48,530 bases of DNA from Marinobacterium sp. (lineage in GTDB: Bacteria > Pseudomonadota > Gammaproteobacteria > Pseudomonadales > Balneatricaceae), in the NCBI GenBank assembly GCA_025800125.1, contig JAOXSF010000054.1:1-48530 (forward strand), in the 5' to 3' direction. How positions within the stretch are numbered: position 1 is the first letter of the stretch; each line of letters begins with the position of its first letter. The notes under the pieces are model-generated. The model saw only the letters and a program-made list of their open reading frames with translations, ran no database searches and was not told the DNA's origin. Of this stretch, positions 10,101 through 18,204 are shown piece after piece. The position numbers and the translations under genes are program-made.

Positions 10101-10139
10101 ATCTTCCTGGATCCAAAAGGGGAGCGTCAGAATGTCTGA
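7116..10139 (+). CDS. soxA: Sarcosine oxidase subunit alpha
   Basis: 1007 residues, full length for the family. Domain order: an N-terminal 2Fe-2S-like Fer2_4 domain (about 15-100), a pyridine-nucleotide/FAD-type Rossmann domain starting at DVMIVGAGPAGLSAALQAA (about 170), and from about 610 a GcvT-like aminomethyltransferase domain (FKFMDWREGTVAGVPARIFR, FTGELSYEINV). The last binds tetrahydrofolate and captures the sarcosine methyl as 5,10-methylene-THF. Start ATG follows AAAGGAGACC. It overlaps soxG by 8 bases. A long reading frame on the opposite strand here is a codon-bias shadow. Confidence 0.96.
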   Translation: MTQQNRLQSGGRIERNKPLTFSYNGKHYKGFEGDTLASAMLANGIDVVGRSFKYSRPRGIVAAGPEEPNAVLQLGATEATQVPNVRATQQELFDGLVSNATNGWPNADMDLMGYVGKVGGRMMPPGFYYKTFMYPQSMWESYEKFIRKAAGLGRSPLENDPDTYDHLNQHADVMIVGAGPAGLSAALQAARSGARVLIADEQSEFGGSLLHSNELIDDKPAAQWVEETVAQLSKFSNVVMLPRSTVNGYHDHNFLTIHERCTDHIADKAPAGQVRQRLHRVRAKWVILATGAHERPLVFGHNDVPGVMVASAVSVYINRYAVAPGKELVLMTTNDGAYQTALDWAAAGRKVTAIVDTRANPQGDLVDAARAQGLNIITGSAVIDVQGSKRVSGVSVASIAEDGSRVTGSIQRLSCDTVASSGGWSPVIHLSCHTGSRPKWSDDVIGFLPGDTVQKQLTAGSINGEFGLKGCLAEGTRAGAQAAINAGFEADADAVPASAADVKTGPAMALFHIPHSQPTSRAPKQFVDFQNDVTAAGIELATREGFESIEHVKRYTAMGFGTDQGKLGNINGMAIAAKSLNQSIPETGTTIFRPNYTPITFGAIAGRHCGELFDPKRYSAMHKWHLENGAKFEDVGQWKRPWYFPKAGESMQDALNRECQATRESVGILDASTLGKIDIQGKDAREFLGRVYTNAWAKLAVGKCRYGLMCGEDGMVFDDGVTSCLGENHFLMTTTTGGAARVLEWLELYHQTEWPELEVYFNTVTDQWATLTVSGPNSRKLISELTDDIDLDRDSFKFMDWREGTVAGVPARIFRISFTGELSYEINVQANYGLHVWEKLFEAGEKYNLTPYGTETMHILRAEKGFIIAGQDTDGSVHPFDLGMGWCVAQKKPFSYIGKRGMAREDCVRPNRKQLVGLKTKDPQVVIPEGAQAVNDPNQPIPMTMLGHVTSSYYSACLGHSIAMGFVRDGLNRMGDTVYYPLADGTVIEAEICSPIFLDPKGERQNV

Positions 10140-10800
10140 AGTAATTGCGAACAACGAAGTGGCGAGCGCGCCAGTCCTGATTCAGCAGATGGATCAGCTT
10201 TCCAGCCAGGGCGCACGGGCAGAAAGCCCGCTGTACCATGCTGACCTTGCCAGTGTTGCCCGTGAAGGCAATCAGAACGGCGGTGTGGTATTGCAGGAAG
10301 TAGCACTGCTGGGCCACCTGGTGCTGCGCGGCAATATCAACAATGCGGGTTTTACCTCGGGTGTTGAAAAGGTGCTGGGGATGGCACTGCCTGGCTCGCT
10401 GCAAAGTGCTGAAAACGGTGACGTCTCGCTGCGCTGGATCGCCCCTGACGAGTGGCTGCTGGTGGTGCCGGGTGCTCAGGCATTCAGCATTGAACGTGAA
10501 CTGCGCGATGCGATGGACGGTCATATTGCTATTGTTAACGTATCCGGCGGCCAGACAGTGCTGAATCTGAGCGGTGCTAATGCTCGCGATGTGCTGATGA
10601 AGTCTACCGGTTATGACGTGCATGATCGTAACTTCCCGGTTGGCAAAGTGGTTACCACAACATTTGCCAAATCACAGGCGGTCATCCGCCGTACCGGTGA
10701 GCAGAGCTGGGAACTGATCATCCGCCGCAGTTTTTCTGACTACCTGTGGCTGTGGTTGCAGGATGCCAGTGCCGAGTTTGGTTTGACGGTTCGCACCTGA
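10132..10800 (+). CDS. soxG: Sarcosine oxidase subunit gamma
   Basis: 222 residues, SoxG family (folate-binding GcvT/YgfZ-like fold). The ordered blocks GHLVLRGN, PDEWLLVVPG, NVSGGQTVLNLSGANARDVL and LIIRRSFSDYLWLWLQD are typical. It contributes to the channel between the oxidase site and the folate site in soxBDAG enzymes. ATG at 10132 follows GGGGAGCG and overlaps the soxA stop. It is the last gene of the operon. A clearly related but diverged protein is encoded at 33580-34254. Confidence 0.94.
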   Translation: MSEVIANNEVASAPVLIQQMDQLSSQGARAESPLYHADLASVAREGNQNGGVVLQEVALLGHLVLRGNINNAGFTSGVEKVLGMALPGSLQSAENGDVSLRWIAPDEWLLVVPGAQAFSIERELRDAMDGHIAIVNVSGGQTVLNLSGANARDVLMKSTGYDVHDRNFPVGKVVTTTFAKSQAVIRRTGEQSWELIIRRSFSDYLWLWLQDASAEFGLTVRT

Positions 10801-11268
10801 CGAACATCAAACCGTAAAACAGAATTACGGCGGACTCGTGGGGGGCCTGCCGTAACTGAACCCCTTCGGCATGGAAGCCGAAGGTGGGATGGGAAGCAGC
10901 CACTGCTGTGAAGGGCAGTGTCATTTGCATAGGCCGCAGGTGAGAGTTGTGTTGATCCATCCACCCCCCTGGAAGGAGCCCTTTAAGCCGGGGCGGCACG
11001 CATTTCAGTACATACTGACTGACGTTCACCTGCACGTGACGTCGGGAGTCTGGAGGGGCTCTTACAGTGAGTGTGGCTGAGAGAAGACGCGAGTTTCAAC
11101 AGCCGATATGAAACAGGCTGTACGGGCACCAAGACCTGTCCCGTACAGTGACGCCGCCCTCGGCTATTTTTTACCCTGTACAATTTTTGACTATACACGC
11201 TGAATTGCCAGCATTGGCCCATGCCGGTGCTACCACCTGACCCGCCGATAATCGACCGGAGAGACCCG
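10801..11268. promoter_or_regulatory. 468-base gene-free structured region between soxG and purU
   Basis: No convincing gene. It holds a chain of inverted repeats: TTACGGC/GCCGTAA (10825-10831, 10849-10855), CCTTCGGC/GCCGAAGG (10863-10870, 10877-10884), CACTGC/GCAGTG (10901-10906, 10915-10920), GACGT/ACGTC flanked by GACT/AGTC (11017-11050), and a nested element ending in a T tract (11101-11172). I could not match it to a riboswitch class from memory. It is much longer than a normal leader plus terminator. Confidence 0.5.
11101..11172 (+). terminator. Nested hairpin with T tract upstream of purU
   Basis: Outer stem AGCCGA (11101-11106) and TCGGCT (11160-11165) encloses a perfect 9-bp stem CTGTACGGG (11118-11126) and CCCGTACAG (11140-11148). 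ATTTTTT follows at 11166-11172. It may be the sox operon terminator or an attenuator in a purU leader. Confidence 0.55.
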
Positions 11269-12150
11269 ATGAGCGAGACCACCCCGACCTGGATTCTGAC
11301 CGCGACCTGCCCGAGCCGACTGGGTACGGTGGATGTAGTGACCCGTTTTCTGTTTGAAAACCAGTGCTACGTAACAGAAATGCACACCTTCGATGATACC
11401 GATAACGGAAACTTCTTTATCCGTGCCGAGTTTCGTGCCAACGAAGAAGCGGGTACTGATGAGCGCATCAATGCTGAACAGCTGAACGAAACGTTTGCCG
11501 AACATGCTGCCCGTTTTGATATGCAGTGGCAGATTCGCGACACCCGCACGCCAGAGCGCGTGGTCATTATGGTTTCCAAATTCGACCACTGTCTGCAAGA
11601 TCTGCTGTATCGCTACAGCGCTGGCCAGCTGAATATCGAAATTCCGGCGATCATCTCCAACCACCCAGACCTGAAAGAACTGGCCGACTGGCACAATATC
11701 CCGTACTACCACTTCCCGATTACCGCTGAAACCAAGCCGGAACAGGAAGCACGGGTGATGACGGTGGTAGAAAATACCCAGGCTGATCTTGTCGTACTGG
11801 CTCGCTATATGCAGGTGCTGTCTGATGATCTGTGTAAAAAGCTGGAAGGCCGTGCAATCAATATCCACCATTCCCTGCTGCCTGGCTTCAAAGGTGCGCG
11901 CCCGTACCACCAGGCCTACGATAAAGGCGTAAAACTGGTGGGGGCCACCGCCCACTACGTAAGCCCGGACCTGGACGAAGGCCCAATTATCACCCAGGGT
12001 GTAGAACCGGTAGACCATAGCTTTACCCCGGCCAAACTTGCCGCCAAAGGGCGCGATATTGAACGTATCACCCTGTTTAAAGCGGTAAAAATGCACTGCG
12101 AACGCCGCGTTTTCCTGGACGGAAACCGCACGGTAATTTTCCAGAATTGA
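11269..12150 (+). CDS. purU: Formyltetrahydrofolate deformylase
   Basis: 293 residues. An N-terminal ACT domain (about 8-90, from WILTATCPSRLGTVDVVTRF) is followed by a formyltransferase-fold domain with the catalytic set N198, H200 and D236 in NIHHSLLPGFKGARPYHQAY and DLDEGPIITQ. The enzyme hydrolyses 10-formyl-THF to formate and THF, recycling folate loaded by the sarcosine and glycine pathways. I chose ATG 11269, preceded by CCGGAGAG; an in-frame ATG at 11221 would add a proline-rich 16-residue extension without a ribosome site. Confidence 0.94.
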   Translation: MSETTPTWILTATCPSRLGTVDVVTRFLFENQCYVTEMHTFDDTDNGNFFIRAEFRANEEAGTDERINAEQLNETFAEHAARFDMQWQIRDTRTPERVVIMVSKFDHCLQDLLYRYSAGQLNIEIPAIISNHPDLKELADWHNIPYYHFPITAETKPEQEARVMTVVENTQADLVVLARYMQVLSDDLCKKLEGRAINIHHSLLPGFKGARPYHQAYDKGVKLVGATAHYVSPDLDEGPIITQGVEPVDHSFTPAKLAAKGRDIERITLFKAVKMHCERRVFLDGNRTVIFQN

Positions 12151-12178
12151 TGGGTAGTTGAAATACTGGGAATAACAG

Positions 12179-12205
12179 AACGCCTGGCAGATGCTGGGCG
12201 TTTTT
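12179..12205 (+). terminator. Terminator after purU
   Basis: Stem AACGCC (12179-12184) and GGCGTT (12197-12202) with an inner CAG/CTG pairing, followed by a short T run (12201-12205). Confidence 0.65.
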
Positions 12206-12622
12206 CGTTGTGGGGCGAGGGAACTTTATCTGTGGATTTATGCAGTGCATCAGGATGCCGCTGTGGCGTAGGGAAACCTGAATTCAGATAATAAGTGCAA
12301 CACTCGTGATTGAATGGTGATAGGCGGTCAACCGTTGATTGGTGTGACGAGTGAGTAACTGGCACAGAATTCGTGGCGGCTTAACTTGAAGTCTCGTAAA
12401 TGCCTTGAGTAAAAGCAGCCTTGGACAGTATTTAATGACTATCTGACAACTGTTTGAAATGAGGGGTGTTACACTTCGGGGTTGAATTCGCAACTTAGAG
12501 CCTTCCCTTCCAGCGGATGCCCGCAGTTGAAGGGGTGAACACAGCTTCTGCTACAATCCCCGCTTCTGTCCGTATAACTACAGTTGTACCCCCTGAACTT
12601 AGCCCACCATAAGGATATTGCC
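12206..12622. other. Gap between purU and the ABC exporter
   Basis: No gene seen. It contains a 10-bp palindrome CTGAATTCAG (12278-12287), an inverted repeat CACTCGT/ACGAGTG (12301-12307, 12347-12353) and, near the gene, a -10-like TACAAT (12552-12557) with TTGAAG (12527-12532) 19 bases upstream. The promoter assignment is weak because of that spacing. Confidence 0.35.
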
Positions 12623-14371
12623 TTGAACCCTGTACGTCGTTTTTCACCGTTGCTGCAACTGGTGCAGTTTATGTTGCCTTACCGTAAACAGTGGCTGGGG
12701 GCGATGGTTGCGTTGCTGCTGACGGCGGGTATTACGCTGGCGATTGGGCAGGGGGTGAAAGGGGTGATTGATAATGGTTTTATTGCCGGTTCTGTCACTC
12801 AGCTGAACCAGTCAATTCTTGTGTTGCTGGTAATGGCGTCATTGATGGCGCTGGGTGCTTTTACCCGTTTCTATCTGGTGTCCTGGCTGGGGGAGCGGGT
12901 AACCGCGGATATTCGTCAAGCGGTGTTTGATAATCTGATCAACCTGCACACCAGTTACTTTGAAACGAACCGTAGCGGCGAAATTATGTCGCGGTTAACC
13001 ACTGATACGACGTTGTTGCAGTCGATTATTGGCAGCTCGTTTTCGATGGCATTGCGCAGTGTGGTAACCACCTCTGGCGCGTTGCTGATGTTGTTTATTA
13101 CCAATATTAAACTGAGCCTGATTATTGTAGCGGCGGTGCCGTTGATTCTGTTGCCGGTATTTCTGTTTGGTCGTCGGGTGCGACAGTTGGCACGTAAAAG
13201 CCAGGACTCTATCGCGGACGTGGGCAGTTATGCCGGGGAAGCGATTCAGCAGATAAAAACGGTACAGAGCTATAACCAGCAACACCATGAAAGCGAGGCA
13301 TTTGGCCGTGAGGTGGACGGGGCGTTTCAGGTGGCCCGTCACCGTATTCGTCAGCGGGCACTGTTGATGGCGATGGTGATTATGCTGGTGTTTGGTGGTT
13401 TGTCCGGGATGCTCTGGGTGGGCGGCTATGATGTGATCACCGGCGTAATGACCGGCGGTGAGCTGGGGGCCTTTGTGTTCTATGCCCTGATCGTGGCGAT
13501 GGGGGCAGGTACGTTGTCTGAAGTATACGGCGAATTGCAGCGGGCAGTTGGGGCGACAGAGCGCCTGATGGAATTACTACATGCCAAAAATGAGATTAAT
13601 CCGCCGGTAAACCCACAGGATGCCAGCAGGCTGGAGGCCCGTCTGAGTTTGCAGCAGGTGGGGTTCCATTATCCGTCCAGGCCTGAACAGCCCGCATTGT
13701 CCGGGTTTGATCTGGAAATCCCTGAAGGCAAAATCACCGCATTGGTTGGGCCATCCGGGGCGGGCAAGTCAACGGTGTTTGAGTTGCTGTTGCGTTTCTA
13801 CGATCCAGGCCAGGGGCGTGTTTGCCTTGATCATGCTGATCTACGCCAGCTTGACCCGCAACAGCTGCGTCAACAGATGGCACTGGTGGCGCAGCAGCCT
13901 GCGCTGTTTACTGCCAGTGTTATCGATAATATCCGCTATGGTAAGCCCGATGCTGGCGAAGCAAAGGTGATAGAAGCTGCTAAAGCCGCCCATGCCCATG
14001 ATTTCATAACCCAGTTGCCTGACGGTTATTACAGTGACCTTGGCGAGCAGGGGGTACGGTTATCCGGTGGCCAGAAGCAGCGTATTGCAATTGCTCGCGC
14101 TATTTTGAATGACCCGCGTATTCTGTTGCTGGATGAAGCAACCAGTGCACTGGATACCGAAAGTGAGCAGGCGATTAAACTGGCGCTGGATAACCTGATG
14201 CAGGGGCGTACAACGGTAATTATTGCTCACCGGCTATCAACCATTACCCATGCTGATCAGATTGCGGTGATGGATAAAGGCCAGGTGGTGGCACGAGGCA
14301 CCCATACTGAGCTGCTGGAAAGTAATCCATTGTATGCGCGGCTGGCGGCGTTGCAGTTTCAGGGGGGATAA
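12623..14371 (+). CDS. MsbA-like ABC exporter, fused membrane and ATPase domains
   Basis: 582 residues, a half-transporter of the lipid/multidrug exporter type. About six hydrophobic segments lie in the first 320 residues, then a complete nucleotide-binding domain: Walker A GPSGAGKS from 376, signature LSGGQKQR from 480, Walker B LLLDEATSALD with D504/E505, and the H-loop AHR. It should act as a homodimer in the inner membrane. The substrate cannot be read from sequence. I chose TTG at 12623, 7 bases after AAGGA; an in-frame TTG at 12584 would add 13 residues and has no ribosome site. Confidence 0.85.
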   Translation: MNPVRRFSPLLQLVQFMLPYRKQWLGAMVALLLTAGITLAIGQGVKGVIDNGFIAGSVTQLNQSILVLLVMASLMALGAFTRFYLVSWLGERVTADIRQAVFDNLINLHTSYFETNRSGEIMSRLTTDTTLLQSIIGSSFSMALRSVVTTSGALLMLFITNIKLSLIIVAAVPLILLPVFLFGRRVRQLARKSQDSIADVGSYAGEAIQQIKTVQSYNQQHHESEAFGREVDGAFQVARHRIRQRALLMAMVIMLVFGGLSGMLWVGGYDVITGVMTGGELGAFVFYALIVAMGAGTLSEVYGELQRAVGATERLMELLHAKNEINPPVNPQDASRLEARLSLQQVGFHYPSRPEQPALSGFDLEIPEGKITALVGPSGAGKSTVFELLLRFYDPGQGRVCLDHADLRQLDPQQLRQQMALVAQQPALFTASVIDNIRYGKPDAGEAKVIEAAKAAHAHDFITQLPDGYYSDLGEQGVRLSGGQKQRIAIARAILNDPRILLLDEATSALDTESEQAIKLALDNLMQGRTTVIIAHRLSTITHADQIAVMDKGQVVARGTHTELLESNPLYARLAALQFQGG

Positions 14372-14382
14372 CGTATCGGGGG

Positions 14383-14420
14383 AACGGCTGGTTATTTGTT
14401 TGTGCTGATGGCCAGCCGTT
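14383..14420. terminator. Inverted repeat between convergent genes, possible bidirectional terminator
   Basis: Perfect 9-bp arms AACGGCTGG (14383-14391) and CCAGCCGTT (14412-14420) with a 20-base loop, between the ABC exporter and the convergent oxidoreductase. The T content after either arm is poor. Confidence 0.35.
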
Positions 14421-14459
14421 ACGGCGAACGGTGTTGTGAAAGTGCGTCACAAAGTGCGG

Positions 14460-15767
14460 TTACAGTTCAGAACGGCTGGCCAGGCGGGCTATGCCCATAC
14501 GCAACGGTACACCCACTCGGAGCAGTGCTTTCGGGGGCAGCCAGGAGGGCTTGCCAGACACTTCCAGCATATCACTTAGCCTCTGGGTACGTTTACCACA
14601 GGCCATATCAGCCAGCATCATCCCGGAAATTGTGCCACGGGCTGCCCCGACACTCTGGTCGCAGCAAGAGACAAAAATCCCCTGTTCCAGCTCACCAAAA
14701 TAGGTTTCAAAGTTACCGGACAGGCCGCTGGCTCCGCCCCAGGTATATTCAAATGGCACCTCTTTGAGTTGTGGATAACGGTCTTCAAAGCCTTTGCGGT
14801 GGTTTTTGCGTACCTTGGGTAATAATGCCTGAGGGGTGTTGAAGTCATGGGCGTAGCGGTAGCCATTGCGGATAATCAGGCGGCGGTCCTGAGTCATACG
14901 CACGGTGGTACCTGCATGGTCAGCGGGTGTCAGCCCCCAATCCAGCTGGCCGCCAAAGCGTGCCAGCTGTGCATCGGTCAGTGGGGCCGTCATACTGGCG
15001 AAGGTCATTACCGGCAGAATTCGGTTGCGCATAAAGCCTAGCTCGCTGGTGAAAATATTGGTACCCAGAATCAGGCGGTTACACTGGATTCGGGCATTGT
15101 GGGTCGTCAATGTAAACCCGCTTGCTGTACGTAACACTTCCAGAATCGGAGTGTTTTCCACCACCCGTACATTGTCTGGCATGGTATCAGCCATACCACG
15201 CATCAAGGCGGCTGGCTGCATCAGCATGCCACCGGTGGTGTGAATAGCGGCGCTGTAGTAATCGGTACCAAAGACGCTCTGCATCTCCTGTTTATTCAGG
15301 CGACGGTATTCAGAACCGGACTGTTTTAACAACGACTCATAGTGGTTGAGAAATTTCTCTCCACGCGCACCAACGGCTGCCTGATACTTGCCCGCATGAG
15401 ACCACTGGCAGTCGATTTCATAACGTTCAATCTGCTGTGCAAGGTAGTCGATGGCGGTGTAGTTCAGGTTGAGAATTTTCTGTTTCAGCCTGTTGTCGTA
15501 CTGCTCCAGTTCCCGTTTGTGGGGTTGGTCGATGACAAAACCGGAGTTCCGGCCCGATGCACCCTGGCCAATCTTCAGTGCATCAATCAGCAGTACGCTG
15601 TTGTCCGGTTGATTTTCAGCTACACGACGTGCCGCCGCTGTTCCCACAAAGCCCCCACCAATCACCACCGTATCAAACTGGGTATTGCCCTGAAGCGGGG
15701 CAAACTCAGAAACCGCCTCCAGCATCTCATACCAGCCGCACTGTGCGTCATATTCGGGAAAAACCAT
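14460..15767 (-). CDS. FAD-dependent oxidoreductase of the DAO (DadA/PuuB-like) family
   Basis: 435 residues. The FAD-binding motif DTVVIGGGFVGTAAARRVA lies near residues 32-50, followed by GQGASGRNSGFVI, the usual second FAD contact of amine and amino-acid oxidases in this family. The C-terminal RGTISGMMLADMACG block is also typical. It probably oxidises a secondary amine or amino acid; I cannot name the substrate. It is divergent from a LysR gene across 215 bases, a layout that usually means direct regulation. ATG 15767 is chosen, with AGG 5 bases upstream; GTG at 15773 is the alternative. Confidence 0.8.
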   Translation of the reverse strand: MVFPEYDAQCGWYEMLEAVSEFAPLQGNTQFDTVVIGGGFVGTAAARRVAENQPDNSVLLIDALKIGQGASGRNSGFVIDQPHKRELEQYDNRLKQKILNLNYTAIDYLAQQIERYEIDCQWSHAGKYQAAVGARGEKFLNHYESLLKQSGSEYRRLNKQEMQSVFGTDYYSAAIHTTGGMLMQPAALMRGMADTMPDNVRVVENTPILEVLRTASGFTLTTHNARIQCNRLILGTNIFTSELGFMRNRILPVMTFASMTAPLTDAQLARFGGQLDWGLTPADHAGTTVRMTQDRRLIIRNGYRYAHDFNTPQALLPKVRKNHRKGFEDRYPQLKEVPFEYTWGGASGLSGNFETYFGELEQGIFVSCCDQSVGAARGTISGMMLADMACGKRTQRLSDMLEVSGKPSWLPPKALLRVGVPLRMGIARLASRSEL

Positions 15768-15800
15768 CGCCACCTGACCTCGTTATTTTGCATTCTGTCT

Positions 15801-15856
15801 GCGTGGTATCCGTGCGGTATCCACGTTGTACCCACGTTGTACCCCACCTTGTACCT
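15801..15856. repeat. 11-bp degenerate tandem repeat, five units
   Basis: Units at 15801, 15812, 15823, 15834 and 15846. The central units are ACGTTGTACCC and the first two end in GGTATCC. It lies in the divergent promoter region of the oxidoreductase and the LysR gene, so it may also affect regulator binding or DNA phasing. Confidence 0.75.
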
Positions 15857-15982
15857 GAGTGAAGGCTATGCTGCCTTACAGGGCGCGATAGTTACGCAAA
15901 GCCATTAATATTTCTACTTTTTGGTGGTATTTGAAGGTAATCTAACGGTTTATATAAGTTAAACTTATTTTCAGGAGGTTGT

Positions 15983-16960
15983 GTGCCACTTAATGAAGCA
16001 CGACCGCTCGACACTGCGGCGCTGAATACCTTTGTTACCATTGCCGAGTCCAGCTCATTAACGGATGCAGCAGGGCGGTTGGGGGTGTCTCAATCAGCGG
16101 TATCGCAGAGTCTCAGACAGCTTGAGTCACAAATTGGCGTTGCCCTGGTGATTCGGCGCAGTACCCCTGTCAGGCTGACACCGGCCGGAGAAGTATTACG
16201 TAAACATGCAGATGGCCTGCTGGGTGATTTACGACGGCTCAATGCCACGGTGCGAGAGGCCGCCCGTAAAGGGGTTGTGCAGTGCCGGGTTGGGCTGGTT
16301 ACTTCCTGTTCTGAAGTGTTTGGCAGCAAACTGATTGCCAGCCTGAAAAATCAGGCTGAGCATCTGACACTGAAAAGTGGCCTTACACCGTCACTGACAG
16401 AAGCCTTCCTGAACCGTGAAATTGATGTGCTGATCTCTGATGACCCGATGCTGGGTACATCCGGGTTGGAACGTTTCAGAATGTTCCGTGACCCAATGGT
16501 GCTGGTGGCTGCGCCTGAAATGGTTACCCGTACCTCTGCATCGCTGCCGGCACTGGCAGCCAGCGAACCGATGATCAAATACAGCCGCTCAACCAGTATC
16601 GGGGTCTACAGTGAAGTGGTGTTGCGGCGTATGCGTATTCAGCCGGATATTCGCTATGAAACGGATGATACTCACACCCTGATGCACTTTGTGGGTGATG
16701 GTCACGGTTGGGCCCTGACCAGCACCCTCTGCCTGGCACAAACCTTTTATCATCAAGGTAAAGTAAGGGCGCTGGAGCTGGATAACAGCCGACATGGCCG
16801 TTCAATCTACCTGATTGCCAGGGAAGGAGAGTTAAGTGCGATTCCGGCACAGATTAACCAGGCAATGCAGCGGCTCTTTTCAGATACGGTGTATCCCCAG
16901 TTACTGAAGTATGCTCCCTGGGTCAGTCCAGATATTTTCACCCCGCTGGATGATGAATAA
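15983..16960 (+). CDS. LysR-family transcriptional regulator
   Basis: 325 residues. The N-terminal winged helix-turn-helix is clear (LNTFVTIAESSSLTDAAGRL, GVSQSAVSQSLRQLESQIG, about 13-52), followed by a LysR substrate-binding domain. The start is GTG 15983, after AGGAGG at 15973-15978. It is divergent from the DAO-family oxidoreductase, its most likely target; its inducer is unknown. It is convergent with a second LysR gene, and the two ends are separated by a heptamer repeat. Confidence 0.88.
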   Translation: MPLNEARPLDTAALNTFVTIAESSSLTDAAGRLGVSQSAVSQSLRQLESQIGVALVIRRSTPVRLTPAGEVLRKHADGLLGDLRRLNATVREAARKGVVQCRVGLVTSCSEVFGSKLIASLKNQAEHLTLKSGLTPSLTEAFLNREIDVLISDDPMLGTSGLERFRMFRDPMVLVAAPEMVTRTSASLPALAASEPMIKYSRSTSIGVYSEVVLRRMRIQPDIRYETDDTHTLMHFVGDGHGWALTSTLCLAQTFYHQGKVRALELDNSRHGRSIYLIAREGELSAIPAQINQAMQRLFSDTVYPQLLKYAPWVSPDIFTPLDDE

Positions 16961-17015
16961 AGCTGTTGTGCTGGCAAATTACTATTGGTAATTTTGTTGT
17001 GCTGCTGCAACCATA

Positions 17016-17066
17016 TGGCACCTGGCACCTGGCACCTGGCACCTGGCGCTAGTTGCTGGCGCTAGT
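17016..17066. repeat. Heptamer tandem repeat plus 13-bp duplication between convergent LysR genes
   Basis: Four exact copies of TGGCACC (17016-17043) run directly into two near-copies of a 13-bp unit, TGGCGCTAGTTGC and TGGCGCTAGTAAG. The second copy reaches the stop codon of the minus-strand LysR gene. Confidence 0.85.
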
Positions 17067-18000
17067 AAGGCGGTGCCGCTTCCGCTGCCTGGTGAATACT
17101 GCGAATGGTTTGTAGAAACAATTCTTTGGCTCGGTTAGGTTGGGATGATTTACGACTGATGACGGCAACACCGAGTCTGAACTGGCGCTGAGCAGGGCAG
17201 AGTGCGCGTAACTCGCCCCGCTCAACATAGGGGCGGGCGATCTCTTCCGGCAAGAAGCTGATAAAACAGCCAGATAACAACATCGCAATACGGCTTTCAT
17301 AAAAGTATGACTCCCCCACCAGATTCATATTAGCGATCTGCTGGTACACCTCTTCATGGGGTGTCAGGCCGGCATGAATCAGCTTTTGCTGAATAATCAG
17401 CCGATCATCAATCTGAGTGTCAGGGGTGTCAAACAGAGGGTGAAGGTTGCCACAGTAAAGGTAGTTAACATCTGTAAACAGGTGGCTGTAGTTCAGCCCT
17501 TCCAGCTGCCGATGGTAGGGAATAATGGCAACATCCAGCTGATGGTTCAGTACTGATTTTTCCATGGTGGCCATCTGCTCAATATCAACAATCAGCTCGA
17601 CATTTGGTGCGCTTAAATGAAACTGGCGAATAATTTCCGGTAGCAGGCAGCGTTTATCCAGACTGAGGGTATCACTCAGTGCCACTCTGAGCTGGCCGGA
17701 AGGGCTGGAGCCAAGATTATTAATGGTATTGCGAAAGCGCTCCAGCTGGTCGAGCAACTGTGTTGTCTGCTCATACACCGCAGTGCCTTCCTCTGTCAGG
17801 GCGAAGCCGCCCCGGCCACGATGGCACAGCTTCATCTTCAGGCGTGATTCCAGATTGGCAATATGATTGCTGATGGTTGGGCGGCTGATATTCAACTGTG
17901 TTTCGGCTGCCGAAAACCCCTCACACTCAACAACGGCTTTGAAAATACGTAGCTGTCGAAGCTCAAAATCGCTCAGCTGACCTAATATTTTGATTGTCAT
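17062..18000 (-). CDS. LysR-family transcriptional regulator next to the TRAP operon
   Basis: 312 residues. The DNA-binding segment reads LRIFKAVVECEGFSAAETQL then SRPTISNHIANLESRLKMKL (about 14-56), followed by a LysR substrate-binding domain. ATG 18000 is preferred; the longer TTG start at 18036 adds 12 atypical residues. It is divergent from the TRAP genes with a palindromic T-N11-A element between them (18063-18077), so control of the transporter is likely. Effector unknown. Confidence 0.87.
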   Translation of the reverse strand: MTIKILGQLSDFELRQLRIFKAVVECEGFSAAETQLNISRPTISNHIANLESRLKMKLCHRGRGGFALTEEGTAVYEQTTQLLDQLERFRNTINNLGSSPSGQLRVALSDTLSLDKRCLLPEIIRQFHLSAPNVELIVDIEQMATMEKSVLNHQLDVAIIPYHRQLEGLNYSHLFTDVNYLYCGNLHPLFDTPDTQIDDRLIIQQKLIHAGLTPHEEVYQQIANMNLVGESYFYESRIAMLLSGCFISFLPEEIARPYVERGELRALCPAQRQFRLGVAVISRKSSQPNRAKELFLQTIRSIHQAAEAAPPY

Positions 18001-18062
18001 ACCTGCTGGCCTTACCTGTAAACGCTGATGAGGCAAGTATAGGTATTTATGTTCGGAAATAT

Positions 18063-18077
18063 ATCGCTATCAGCGAT
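18063..18077. promoter_or_regulatory. LysR-type operator (T-N11-A palindrome)
   Basis: ATCGCTATCAGCGAT: perfect 6-bp arms around ATC, fitting the LysR T-N11-A rule (T18064 to A18076). It sits between the LysR start and the TRAP solute-binding gene. Confidence 0.6.
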
Positions 18078-18204
18078 GTTGCGTAAGCAAAAGCAAACCT
18101 TTACGTCGAGAGCACATTCTTTAAGCCAGTTTAAGGATTTGAGAGTTTATTTATGGTGATTAAGAACCTCCTTTTCAGCGCTCCTGACGATTGGGGAATG
18201 AGAT

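Noticed and set aside
7407-10154. 915-residue open frame on the minus strand opposite soxA
   Set aside because: It mirrors soxA codon bias; its translation has no recognisable domain and it crosses a highly conserved gene.
10871-11080. 69-residue plus-strand frame between soxG and purU
   Set aside because: No ribosome site; composition follows the hairpin sequences rather than protein coding.
15342-15908. 188-residue plus-strand frame opposite the start of the DAO-family oxidoreductase
   Set aside because: It runs through the oxidoreductase N-terminus and the 11-bp repeats; no ribosome site and no family pattern.
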